DNA of 64,000 bases from Orthonyx spaldingii (Eukaryota; Chordata; Aves; Passeriformes; Orthonychidae): positions 1,161,529 through 1,225,528 of the forward strand of contig VZTJ01001761.1 of assembly GCA_013397795.1 (NCBI GenBank), in the 5' to 3' direction. The notes beneath the pieces were generated by a model. It had not been told where the DNA came from and did no database searches. It was given only the letters and a program-made list of their open reading frames with translations. Shown here in pieces: positions 13,937 to 23,356 of the stretch; the first letter of the stretch is position 1, and every line of letters begins with the position of its first letter. A program made the position numbers and the translations under genes.

Positions 13937-16900
13937 GTGAGTACCTTTGATTCATAAGGCACAACAATGCCCAAACCATGCCTGTAGCCCAGATTCCCAA
14001 TCCTACAGGTTTACAACTAATTGGTTTAAAACACCTATCCTAGGTAGTTATTGTATTTTCTTTCCCCAGCTTACCCAGGTCTGTTTGGAGGTCAGAGTTA
14101 CTTTCCCTATAGCCCAGGAAGGTGATCAGAAACATTTTTAGTTCTCAGCATGTATGTTTTAAGCTTTGTATTGCACCTGGCTGAAGTGGGGGGAGGGTGT
14201 GTTTAGCTGAGTTCACTTCACAGAAAGGCAAGTAGGAGATGGTGGGCAGCAGGACAGTAAATGCATTTATATTCACCACCCTCCTGTTGCATGTCAGGGT
14301 GGGACACAGGACCAGGTAGCTTTGCAACATCAGCTCTATAATTGACTAATCAAGTGCCTTATTTTGTGAAGTTTGAGTAACACAAATGCTGTTCTCCTCT
14401 GAAGTAAGGACTAACTGCACTTAGAGGAATTATCTCTAAAGTAGGTCCTTGAGAAGGATACAGAAGGATCACACTGTCAGTGCTGCCAGTCAGTCTTAGA
14501 AATTGTTGGAACTCAATTTGTTACCCAACTTCTGGCTCAAACTGGTCTCATCCCTGGTATGCCCTCACATGCTTGCTAGGTGCTTGCCATTTCATGCTGG
14601 TGTTTTCTTTCCCTGGTGTTTTCTGCGCGTAAGTGTCCAGCATGAATAAATAACAGTGCTGCTAAAGATGAGGGCCCCTGTTTTCCACACAGACTGGGTG
14701 CTGTAGAGGCTGGAACTGCATGGTAGCTTGAATTGAATTGCATGGTAAGGACATAGCAGGGCTTTCAGAGCCCAGCCATCAAAGATTATGTGCTGCAGGG
14801 GTATTGAGAGAGGCTTGTTTGAGTAATTTCACCCGGCATCAGAATTTAGTAGTATTTAGTCTTAACTTCAGCTGAATCGTATCTGCACTAAAATGCAATA
14901 TTTTGTGACTATCCATTTAGTTTCTACTCCTGTTTCAGCTGCATTGCTAGTCGAATTGTTGATATTTGGTGTGCTGGGGGAGTGCTGTTGCAAGGTGCAT
15001 GCATGCTGTTTAGAAAAAGAGAATTAAACTAGCTAAGAAACTGATAAAATAATTCTTTGACAGCTGTTGAACCCTTAACATCTCTACTACAACGATATTG
15101 ATGTGCTGTGAGCACCAGCTATTTGCTTCTTGAATGGCTGGGTGGGTCTGTTCTGCACATGTTCTGCACCCCGATGTGTGCCCGAAATGCTCTTGTGCAG
15201 TGAGTCTGGCAAACCTCTTGCAGTGGCACAGGGGCTGAGACTGCTGAGGGGAACCCAGGACACACAGGCTGTGGGGGGAGAACAGTTTTTTCACTCTTGT
15301 TTTCACCTCCTCTGTGCTTTGGCAGTCTCCTGCGCTGTAACCCTGCCTCATGCTTAGAAACATTTGGTTTGTGTCCACGCAAGCAGGTCTGGCTGTGGGT
15401 GTTTCTCCAATACCTTTCGTGTGCACAGCGCTACCTTCCATATGTCTTGTAAAAAACCGAGCTGGAATCCTCTGGCAAGGTGTTTGCTTAACACTGTGGG
15501 CCTAAACACAAACTTCACTGGCACTGTTTGCTGCCTTTTATATATAAAAAAATCTACCTTACTGCTCATAAAACCGTGATTTGATGAATAAGTTAATTCA
15601 GTTTCTCCCATTCTGTTACCATCCAGTGGACAGTTACAGCACACTGGGGTATTAGCATGTGCTAACAATAGCTGACAACTGAATGTTGCTCACTTGCAGA
15701 ACAGTGTGGTCCTAATGCAGGCATTATAGAAATGTAGTTCATTACTTCCTAGCATACAGAAACCCCTAGCTGAGGGACCTTAACTCAAGTTTATACCCTT
15801 CCATGGAAGTTTTGTGCCACTCTTCAAAGCTGCAGGCTTCTTTATTCCATCAATTTCAGGGAGCAGTTTGCTTAACTCCTTATGAAACCTATTTTATTAT
15901 GGCTGTAAAACGTATGTTGAATTAGTCTACAGTTTGGCTTGGTCATTTTTTTGCATGCTCAAATAAATAATTATTTGCAGCACCCTTTATGGATTTTTGC
16001 AGCTAAGCCAGTTTCTTATCTGTTTGTATCAAATCCTTCAAAGACCATGTCTGTGAGGTCAATGAAAAAATAGATCCTGGTTAAAGGTAACTGTTTACAT
16101 TTATCAGCAATCAAATTTTAAAAACAAGTTAGTTGGCCTTTGAGAATGCAAGTGGTTTTGCCTTTAGGAAGTTGTTTTAGAAGGCTATGCCAACTCTATA
16201 CCTCCCTAGGCTTGCTCATACTAGTGCTCTCTGGCACAGCAATTTAAGAAATGTCTTGGGCAGGATTTTCATAAATCTACTCAGCCCAATCAGAGGCTTC
16301 ACTTAATAGAGCAATGTATAAATAGTGCAGAGAGTCAAGTGACCATCAGCTGGTCTGAATGGGTTTGACCACTACAGTCACAGGGTCTGAGGTATGCGGG
16401 AGCTGGGATCACTGAAAACATGCTTTGCTGCAGAGATATCCTGGCTCTGCCATAATTATGTAACTGAAGAGGAATTCATGTGTGTGAGAATGAGTTTTAA
16501 TTGGACACCTGTACTTAATGTTGGTCTCACCTTCTGTGTCATTACCTTTGGCATTTAAAAAAGAAAAGTTACTGCCTTGATTCACTTTCCCATTTTGTTA
16601 AGTGGTGTGTATTGCAGTGCAGAGCTGGACTCCACAGTTACGCATTTCCTTTATAAACTCTGTGCCCGCTCGCTTGAAACAATGCACTGATCTGTTTTAC
16701 TGAATTCAGAACTTAAGACAGAATGGCTCTTTGCCTAAGTTCATATTAGGTAATTAGAAGTTCTTGGCATGCTTGGTAAATGCTGAAATTCCATTGTGTT
16801 GTGCATTCAGCATGGGGAAATATTTCTTCAACTGAAGTGCCAGTGCACTAAATTATGTGTTTTGGCTGTCCCTGGTGATGGCTTTATTAAATTTCAGTGA

Positions 16901-17769
16901 AGCTGTCAGCTCTGGACTTGCAGGGATGCTGGCTTGCTTTTGTTTGGGAAGTTACTGAAGCCAATATCCAGGTAATGACTTTTTTCTTTAATTATTTTTA
17001 TTAAAAGCATCCAGCTTCCCCACATGTAAATATCACAATATGGATATTCTAAACAAACTAATGTAAAATGGCACCTACTTTTCTGTGGTCAGTTCACTTG
17101 ACACCTGTGGCTGTGCTGTCCAGGACAAAAGCATTTTATCAAATTCAGTTACTTCATGGGAAGAACTATTGTCCAAACACAAGTAATTGGTATTTCCCTT
17201 CTTCCTTTCCCCACCCACTGAAGTATTTGTACTTAATAGTTTCCCCCCTCCCTTCCATTGCAGATTTTAAGGCTTGTCAGTGCCATTCCTATCCTTAGAA
17301 TGTATTAGCCCATGATGTGACTCTCACAGCAGAGCTGTTTGATGACAACCTGTTTGTAGAATTGATAGGAAAGGCAACAACTTTGGTTTTAAAAGCTACT
17401 TGTTTAATCCAAACCAGAAAAAGAATGGTGGCCTATGTATCTGTTATATTTCTTGTCCTGACTGAGGTACTGGAAGATAACTCAATCGTATTAAACATAC
17501 CTTGATTCAGCAAGTAAAGGTGTGAGTCTGTTGGGAGGTGGTTCACAAGTTTTCTAGTCACCTGCCTTTGTATTTAATGCACAAAACACATCCAGTAAGT
17601 TTTTTCTAATTTTAGCATGATATGGTGATGGGCTCAGTTGCATCTTGCCTTTTTTTGGCAATAAAACTTTATATTAGAGCAGTTCACCAGTGTCAAAAGC
17701 TTTGCCTGTTGGTTTTACAGACGACAGATGGTGGCTTTTTTTCAGTAACTTGGCATTTCTTGCTTTCAG
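13937..17769. other. Probable host intron with one AT-rich block that may be conserved
   Basis: No gene recognised. Overlapping open frames on both strands at 15.0-15.67 kb are not supported by splice sites or domains. The segment about 16240-16580 reads like regulatory DNA. It has the perfect palindrome CATAATTATG at 16451-16460, a homeodomain-type site, followed by further AT-rich motifs, and is free of obvious repeats. Conservation cannot be judged from one sequence. Confidence 0.3.
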
Positions 17770-17846
17770 GAAGCAGTGAGACTCCTGTCTGCACAAATAC
17801 CAAACCCAGGCACTGCTCAGGATTATGGCACAGCTCGAGGCTTCAG
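17770..17846 (+). other. Weak candidate internal exon of the host transcript
   Basis: The acceptor TTTCTTGCTTTCAG precedes 17770, and the donor CTTCAG/gttaca follows 17846, enclosing 77 bp. The acceptor is good; the donor is poor at positions +3 to +6. Two frames are open, which means little at this length. Listed only because it lies between the stronger candidate exon at 13820 and the terminal exon at 20114. Confidence 0.15.
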
Positions 17847-20113
17847 GTTACATATGTGCAAAGAGCTCCTGCATCTCTGAGGTGTTCACAAACCTCTTCC
17901 CTTTCCCTTCCTGCAAGAGCTCTGAATTTGAAGTGACCCAACCCTTTGTCATCTGAGGAGCTGGATTTTTCCTGCTAGGGCTGGGATAAAGTCGGGTGCA
18001 ATGCACACCTTTAGAGGTCTTGGGAAACTTGGGAAATCTGGGGGTCCTTACAAAACACTGCTCAGCAGCTGCCCCTCAGCATTACCTGCCCTAAAACCAA
18101 GGGTGATATCTGGGTTCAAGGCTCTGCTCATCCCCTCACCTCACTTTTCCTCTTACCAGTTGCAAGGGCTCTGGCTAAAACTGGTGAGTGACAGAATAGT
18201 TGATAATGTAAACAAATCAAAAGTTTTTTCATTAAAATTAAAAATTCCAATTTAAGAATAACATTTGTATCCCCAAAAGTCTTGTAAAGCTGCTGTCTGA
18301 GCCTCTTGGCCTCTCCTTGAAGACACAGTGACTGTGCTTTCTCTGGCTTGTTCTGGAACCTGCTTGACTGAGGATCAGAGGGGGGATATTTCCTCTGAGT
18401 GGCCCCAAGCCCGAAGTGCCTGTGGTGGAAAAGCTCTGTCTGTCTTGGTGGGAATGATGCTTTCCCTCCTGAGTGCTGCTAGGCTGTGGCTGAGAGGGAA
18501 GCTGGGAGTGTTGTGCTCTGAGGCTGGGAATGGCTTTAGCTCCAGGCTGCAGCATAGTGGCAATACTGCAGTGGGTTATGTTGGCTTGAGGAGAATTGAA
18601 ACCAGGGAAGGGTGAATTATTGCCTGCAGAAGGAGGGAAAAGTGGGCAGGTCGCAGTGAGTGAGTTGTGCAAATCACTGGGGTGAGTGCTCCAGCAGAGG
18701 AGTGCCCATGTTCAATTCCCAGCTCCAGCGCCGCTGCTCTCGTGCCTCTGGTACCTGTTCCTGGGAAACCTCACGTGCAGCCACCAGAGGCTGGCATAGG
18801 TACTCTATAGGGTCTGAATAATGTTTGTTCATCATTAATAAATGCTTTTGTGAAACTCTGTTGTGGAAAAAAGTGCAGCAGGGCATGCATGATATTATTA
18901 CAATGGGGGCATAGTGATGACCGCTCTTTTCCAGAAATACCTGACAGCAAGCTGTTCTCTTATTTCCTTTCCAATAGACCAGTCTTGAATCACTGCTGAT
19001 ATTGCTATGATCTAATCAAACATTAGTGGTAAAAGTACTCAAAAAAATAAATTATTAAAAATACATAAAGATCCTTACAGTCGGTTATGGTTCAGTGTTT
19101 AAAAAGAAGAAAAAAAACCACCACTTGGCAGGCTGATGACAGTGTTAAAATACTCTGTCACTGAAGTTGAAAGTCTTCCCAGTTCTCAGATAAATGTTTT
19201 ATTTAAACAAATACTTGAAATATTTAACAAGCAGTTTTAACTTCATGGGCATTTTTTGTTTGTTTTTATCAATAATGACATTTCTTGCAATGAAAATCTT
19301 AACACGTACAAGACCTCAGGGAGTTACCTGGAGTACATTTCAGCCACCACTGGAAGGCCAAGCTAGGCATGCATCCACTGGGATTTTTCTCTGATGTGCT
19401 GCACTGTGCTGGGGCAGCTCCTGAGCTGGCAGAGAGGAGCCAGGATTTCTACATTTAACAACAGAAACAGAAGAATTTCAAACCACCATGAATGGGAGTT
19501 TTTTATGCGAAGACTTCATGTGCAAGACTGATTTCTAATAGAAACTGACTCTAAGCATCTTCCCTCCTCTCTGCTAAATTACACAGGAGTTGTACTTTTT
19601 TCCCCACTCCAATGTGGGATATGTTTTCACATTCCATGATTGCCTCTCTGCCTATAAATTTACTTTTATTTACTGAATGCCCTTTCTGACAGACTAAGAA
19701 CAGCCTGGTTTTGCATAATTCATGGGGTTTTTTCATGGCATTTTGTACAATATTGTTGGAGGGTTAAGAAGAAGCTTAAGGTGACTTTGGTTCTGCTGTT
19801 ATTCTACTTCACATTTGTGAGCATTATTTGAGAGTTATTATTTGCTTTCTGGGGGCAGGTCTTCAGTAATACATGGGGATGAAACAGGTTATTTCGGAAT
19901 AAAGATGTAGGAACACTGAGTGCTTTTTAAATGTGAAAGCCCATGACTGCACACCTGAAGTGACTGTTCTGGCAACACACTTTTCTGTTTGCTGTCCACA
20001 GGAAATCTGTGTGATTACCACCAATGGTGGAAAATTCTTTATTTACCAAGGCTAATCTACAGAACCCTTTCATGTACTGATTTTAATTATTTTTTTCCTG
20101 ATTGTTTCTGCAG
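17847..20113. other. Probable last intron of the host; no gene seen
   Basis: Overlapping open frames at 18.24-18.89 kb have no recognisable domain. The interval ends with a strong polypyrimidine tract and acceptor (20091-20113, T/C-rich, ending TTTCTGCAG). Confidence 0.4.
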
Positions 20114-20173
20114 GTCGTGTTGGATTAATGCTGTGGATCAATCAACCCAGAACCTGTAGTTGCCCATCAGTCG

Positions 20174-20195
20174 CTCAGTAGTCAGTGTAGATTCT
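20174..20195 (+). ncRNA. MIR222: Mature miR-222-5p (passenger arm)
   Basis: Starts CTCAGTAGTCAG. Compared with the human passenger strand from memory, it differs at two positions, both C-to-T: position 9, where the base becomes a wobble partner of G on the 3p arm, and position 20. Ends are placed by analogy with the known mammalian product. Confidence 0.85.
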
Positions 20196-20210
20196 GTCTT
20201 TACAATCAGC

Positions 20211-20231
20211 AGCTACATCTGGCTACTGGGT
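20211..20231 (+). ncRNA. MIR222: Mature miR-222-3p (guide arm)
   Basis: Starts AGCTACATCTGG; seed GCTACA at positions 2-7, shared with miR-221-3p. It is identical to the vertebrate miR-222-3p I recall. Longer isoforms ending TCT or TCTC are possible, because the match to known sequence continues. Confidence 0.95.
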
Positions 20232-20667
20232 CTCTGATGACATCTGCTATCTCCTATCTAGACTTTTTGTTGGATTTATGTCTTCTCTGCTGGGTGCAGA
20301 ACGAGTTCACAGTGCGAACAAGTTAACGCCTGAGGTGTGGCCCCAAGTAAAGGATTGGATATCTGTTGGATCTGCTTCACAGTGGCAATCAGATTAAATA
20401 CCTGGATGTTGTGGATTGGAAAGCAACAGCCTTTGCTGTAGCCTAGTCCTGGGGTTTCCAGTAGTCAAAACTGATGGGAATATTTGCAAATTGGAGCTAA
20501 GAAAATAGTTGGACTTCATTTTTTTTTTCAGTGAAGGATCTTTAACCTCTCTTGCAAAGGGAAGGTATTGAAGCACCTTTGCTGACTGCATAACTACGGC
20601 GTGTTAGGGGAGGAAACGTGCTGTGAACTGGGATGTGCATAGCTGGTTTTTATCAGTTCTGTGTGAA
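20232..20667 (+). other. Spacer between the two hairpins
   Basis: About 436 nt of primary transcript. It contains an ATG-initiated 39-codon frame (20278-20397), a donor-like CCCAA/gtaaag with gt at 20347-20348, ATTAAA at 20393-20398 and a T run near 20519-20528. No further hairpin with the AGCTACA seed is present. Confidence 0.6.
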
Positions 20668-20690
20668 GACTGTCCAGGTTTGGGGCATGA

Positions 20691-20712
20691 ACCTGGCATA
20701 CAATGTAGATTT
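20691..20712 (+). ncRNA. MIR221: Mature miR-221-5p
   Basis: Begins ACCTGGCATACAATG; the 22 nt match the known vertebrate 5p product as I recall it. The 5' end is placed by that analogy. Confidence 0.93.
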
Positions 20713-20730
20713 CTGTGTTTGTTAAGCAAC

Positions 20731-20753
20731 AGCTACATTGTCTGCTGGGTTTC
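20731..20753 (+). ncRNA. MIR221: Mature miR-221-3p (guide arm)
   Basis: Begins AGCTACATTGTCTGC; the 23 nt match the known vertebrate guide strand. Seed GCTACA at positions 2-7 is identical to that of miR-222-3p. Confidence 0.97.
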
Positions 20754-20789
20754 CAGCTGCCTGGAAATACAAAGTGGAGGGTTATCTAC

Positions 20790-20814
20790 TTTTTTTTTTT
20801 TTTTTGGGGGGGGG
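20790..20814 (+). repeat. Homopolymer junction T16-G9
   Basis: Sixteen T followed by nine G (20790-20805 and 20806-20814), then AGGG. It is a low-complexity tract inside the primary transcript just downstream of pre-miR-221. Its exact length is likely uncertain in the assembly. Confidence 0.9.
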
Positions 20815-21703
20815 AGGGTCAAATTACCTGCCTTGTGTCTCTAAAGAAGACAATGCAATTGATGTCCAGTTGCTGCCTCCCCCTCTGTTCTTACACAAGG
20901 GATCCAGCTGGTGTCAACTAGAACTTTGAGACAGGATGGATCTGAAATTAGTTAAGAAGACAAAACTTCAAGTGATTGAAGTGTGGAGACACCTGAGCAT
21001 GAGTAGATGTCAGGCAGAAGCTAATGCCTGCTGCCTGAGTGACCATTAATTTCCCTTGGTAATGGTGCTTCACTTTTTTTTTTTAAAATCTTCAAATGGA
21101 AAGCTATATATGTGTGTGCTGTACAGTTATGGAGTTCTTTTTGGAGAAGGGAGTAGTGGGGAGCTATTTATAGGCCTGACTTTTTTTTAAAGTGTGCTGT
21201 GTACAGCATGACTTATATACAGAAAGTGCCTAGAAATAATTGGGGAGGAATAAGATAATGTCTTGAGTGCTGATTCCAGCTGGATCACTTGTCTTGTAGT
21301 GGCACCAAACCTAATGTGCTTCACTTGTGCACCATATCCAGCCACAGTGAGAAAAAGGGCAGTTTCAGTTTGAGAACATTAGGCCTGGAATAGCAGGGCA
21401 CTGTTGTCCTTCCAGACCTGGTCTGTAGCCACAGTAGTAAATGGGGAAGCTTGTACTTCACATGTCTGTGCTGTTAACCCTTCACTGGTGAGCTCTGTGC
21501 CATTTCCCCATGGAAATCAGGAGAGCTGTGATGGCTGCTCAGCCTGAAGGGATGTATGGTTTGTCTAAGCTTGTCTGGACTATACATAGGTGATTTTAGA
21601 TCAGCAGGCATCCAGAACCCTTCGTCTGGAAGGGCAATACTCAGGAGGCAGAAGGGCTCCGAAGTGAGTGCTCCTGTTAAAAACTGTGTCTTTTGTTAAA
21701 ACA

Positions 21704-21709
21704 AATAAA
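21704..21709 (+). promoter_or_regulatory. Polyadenylation signal AATAAA of the pri-miR-222/221 transcript
   Basis: First canonical AATAAA after the hairpins, about 930 nt after pre-miR-221. A GT-rich stretch starts about 20 nt downstream, as expected for a functional cleavage site. Confidence 0.55.
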
Positions 21710-21728
21710 ACTTCTCATGCAAAGAACT

Positions 21729-22586
21729 GTGTGTCTCTTCTTGTTTACTACATCAAACTTAGGTTTTCACCAGGTTTTTAGGACCTGTAAAGGGACTATA
21801 AAGCTGTTCATTACGATGTTTAGTGTAGACAGCCCTTCAATACTTGTCAGCCTAACTGTTCTCAAAAAATACACATTCACTTAATGCATTTGTACCTGAA
21901 GTAAAAATGTGCAGACAAGTGCCAACAGCCAATAGTTGGCACAAATAATTATTCCCTATTGAAATAACTGTGGATTGTCTAGATAGCTTTGATAACTGCT
22001 TGTTAAGGCTGAATGAGTATTTATCCTTTGCTTTATGTTGTTTTCCTCAGTGCCAGCGTGTTGGTATCTGCATCTCTGATACTGCAGAGTTGGTAGGGAC
22101 TTTGACATAGCTGAGTCTTTTTCTTAAATTAACTGGCACTTTCTCAGTGCTGTTACTGATGTTTCATTCCATATAACCTCCCGAGTCCTGACCAGCATAT
22201 GCACAACGTTCCCAAAAGTAGTAATCAGTTACTCCATGCAGTGTTTTTGTGGCTCATTTAGCTTCAGCAGTATTAAGATAGCAGCAGCCTTTATAGCATT
22301 GTTCCTGTGTTTATGGTTGTTCAACTTGACCCTTAAGGACTCGTGTCAGAACAAGGTACATCTGCCCCAACTGTAATATGACAAAAATCATGAAGAATTG
22401 AAGAGCAGATCAACCTAATGTTTAGCATCAAGCCCCTCTCCTATTCAGTTTCACTTCCCCACTGTGTTTCAGTTAAACTTACCATGTTGAAATCCCCTTT
22501 GTGGGCAGGTACTTCTGGTTCCTCTTATTTTTCTGTCATGCTACTTGGTTTTGTATATGGACACCTTTAAAATTAAAAAAAAAAAA
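21729..22586. other. No gene seen between the microRNA unit and the assembly gap
   Basis: AT-rich unique sequence without recognised repeats. The last 12 bases before the gap are an A run preceded by ATGGACACCTTTAAAATT. Confidence 0.5.
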
Positions 22587-22658
22587 NNNNNNNNNNNNNN
22601 NNNNNNNNNNNNNNNNNNNNNNNNNNNNNNNNNNNNNNNNNNNNNNNNNNNNNNNNNN
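22587..22658. other. Assembly gap of 72 N with near-duplicate flanks
   Basis: 72 undetermined bases. The left flank (ATGGACACCTTTAAAATT then 12 A) and the right flank (ATGGGCACCCTTAAAAATA then a long A run to about 22700) are near copies. This suggests either a short tandem duplication or a failed overlap at the A-rich tract. Confidence 0.95.
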
Positions 22659-23231
22659 AAATGGGCACCCTTAAAAATAAAAAAAAAAAAAAAAAAAAAA
22701 GGAAAAAAACCCACACACTTTCCTCTGTTACCTTATTCTGAGGTTCTTACTATATTTTCAATATCTAGCATAGCTAATGGAAGCATGTAAAAGTGGTTAC
22801 TCTTCCTACTGTGATATTTATTTTTTTTTTTAATTCTTTGTTCCTTGTGTATGGATTTCAGTGAAACTGGCATAAGTGCATGACTCTTCCTTCCTCTCCC
22901 CTGCTGAGGGTGCCTTTACTACTCCTGGTTAAACTGCTGCTAACTGCAGCCAGAAGTCCTCCCTCAGCTTCAATGAAAGAAACTGGATCCTGTGATATAA
23001 CGTTTTCCACCTGTTCAACCTTAGTGAGGTTCTCTGAGTTTACATTTTCTTTGTGCTTTCGCTCCTAACAACACCCAGGGCTGTATTTCCGTGATGTTTC
23101 TGTGCTGTGATGCTCAGGAGTGTGAGACCTGACTAAGGTGAATGTTGTTTCTCAGACAGGAAGGTGAGACCAAGGCTCTTGCCTGGCCAGAGCTGTCCCT
23201 CTCTTCACAGCACCCTCTGTTCCCTGTGAGA
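22659..23231. other. No gene seen
   Basis: A-rich tract to about 22707, a T run near 22820-22832, then ordinary unique sequence up to the CR1 fragment. Confidence 0.45.
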
Positions 23232-23356
23232 GTGCTGAGGCCCTGGCACAGGTTGCCCAGAGAAGTTTTGGGTGCCCCATCCCTGGAAGTGTTCAAAGCC
23301 AGGTTGGATGGGGCTTTGAGCAACCTGGGATGGTGGAACAGGGTGATATTTAAGGC
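23232..23356 (+). mobile_element. CR1 LINE fragment (3' region) with internal deletion
   Basis: Carries the characteristic CR1 block: GGCACAGGTTGCCCAGAGAAG, then CCCCATCCCTGGAAGTGTTC, then GATGGGGCTTTGAGCAACCTGG. After GGATGGTGGAA it jumps to GATATTTAAGGC, a motif that in full-length CR1 lies further on, so about 40-60 bp of the 3' part appear to be missing, and the terminal octamer repeats are absent. CR1 is the dominant non-LTR retrotransposon of birds and reptiles. The copy is 5'-truncated and dead, and is one of the strongest signs that this is avian DNA. Confidence 0.9.

Larger units (their letters stand above)
20155..20252 (+). ncRNA. MIR222: Precursor hairpin of microRNA 222 (pre-miR-222)
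   Basis: Recognised directly from both arms. The 3p arm (from 20211, starting AGCTACATCTGGCTAC) matches vertebrate miR-222-3p over its full 21 nt as I remember it. The 5p arm begins at 20174 with CTCAGTAG. The two arms pair over 12 consecutive positions, including T·G wobbles, then again at GTAG/CTAC, around a loop near 20196-20210; the basal stem continues with CATCAG/CTGATG. miR-222 is a Drosha/Dicer product that loads into Argonaute and represses mRNAs with seed matches, with CDKN1B and KIT known targets in mammals. It lies about 40 nt after the predicted splice acceptor and 420 nt before pre-miR-221. Confidence 0.97.
20668..20771 (+). ncRNA. MIR221: Precursor hairpin of microRNA 221 (pre-miR-221)
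   Basis: Both arms are recognised. The 5p arm starts ACCTGGCATAC at 20691 and the 3p arm starts AGCTACATTGTC at 20731; both match the human mature products from memory. The stem has a perfect 9-bp ACAATGTAG/CTACATTGT block and a second block pairing ACCTGGCA with TGCTGGGT. The terminal loop lies around 20713-20730, and the base closes with CCAGG (20674-20678) against CCTGG (20760-20764). miR-221 shares its seed with miR-222 and represses overlapping targets. A homopolymer stretch (16 T then 9 G) begins about 20 nt after the hairpin base. Confidence 0.97.
1..21728 (+). ncRNA. MIR222HG: Putative primary transcript of the miR-222/miR-221 cluster (MIR222HG-like lncRNA), 5' end unresolved
   Basis: The host is inferred from the two + strand hairpins, the strong acceptor before them (exon start 20114), the first downstream AATAAA at 21704 and the CpG-rich segment at the left edge. 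It would be a Pol II nuclear transcript processed by the Microprocessor into pre-miR-222 and pre-miR-221. Most of 0.2-20.1 kb would be intron; possible internal exons are 13820-13936 and 17770-17846. Neither hairpin arm shows disruption. No protein is expected: the open frames along it are short, and the terminal exon is dedicated to the hairpins. The start coordinate is the window edge, not a determined TSS, and the exon chain is not proven. The cluster itself is certain; the extent of the host is inference. Confidence 0.5.
20114..21728 (+). ncRNA. MIR222HG: Terminal exon of pri-miR-222/221
   Basis: The 5' boundary is set by a textbook acceptor (a T-rich tract then TTTCTGCAG, ending at 20113). 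The 3' end is set by AATAAA at 21704-21709, the first canonical signal after the hairpins, followed from about 21728 by a GT/T-rich stretch (TGTGTGTCTCTTCTTG) typical of a downstream element; cleavage would fall near 21720-21730. The exon carries pre-miR-222 near its start and pre-miR-221 some 500 nt in. An ATTAAA variant signal at 20393-20398 lies between the hairpins, and a donor-like CCCAA/gtaaag at 20347 could split the exon. The hairpins are certain; the exon borders are predictions. Confidence 0.6.

Noticed and set aside
20278..20397. 39-codon ATG-initiated frame right after miR-222
   Set aside because: Short, no recognisable family, crosses a possible donor and lies in the primary microRNA transcript. 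A microRNA-encoded peptide cannot be excluded but is not supported.
13820..21728. Protein-coding gene built from 13820-13936, 17770-17846 and the start of the 20114 exon, which join in phase and end at a TAG
   Set aside because: The joined peptide resembles no known family, the second donor is poor, and the last exon is the miR-222/221 primary transcript. In-phase joining of short open exons is expected by chance.
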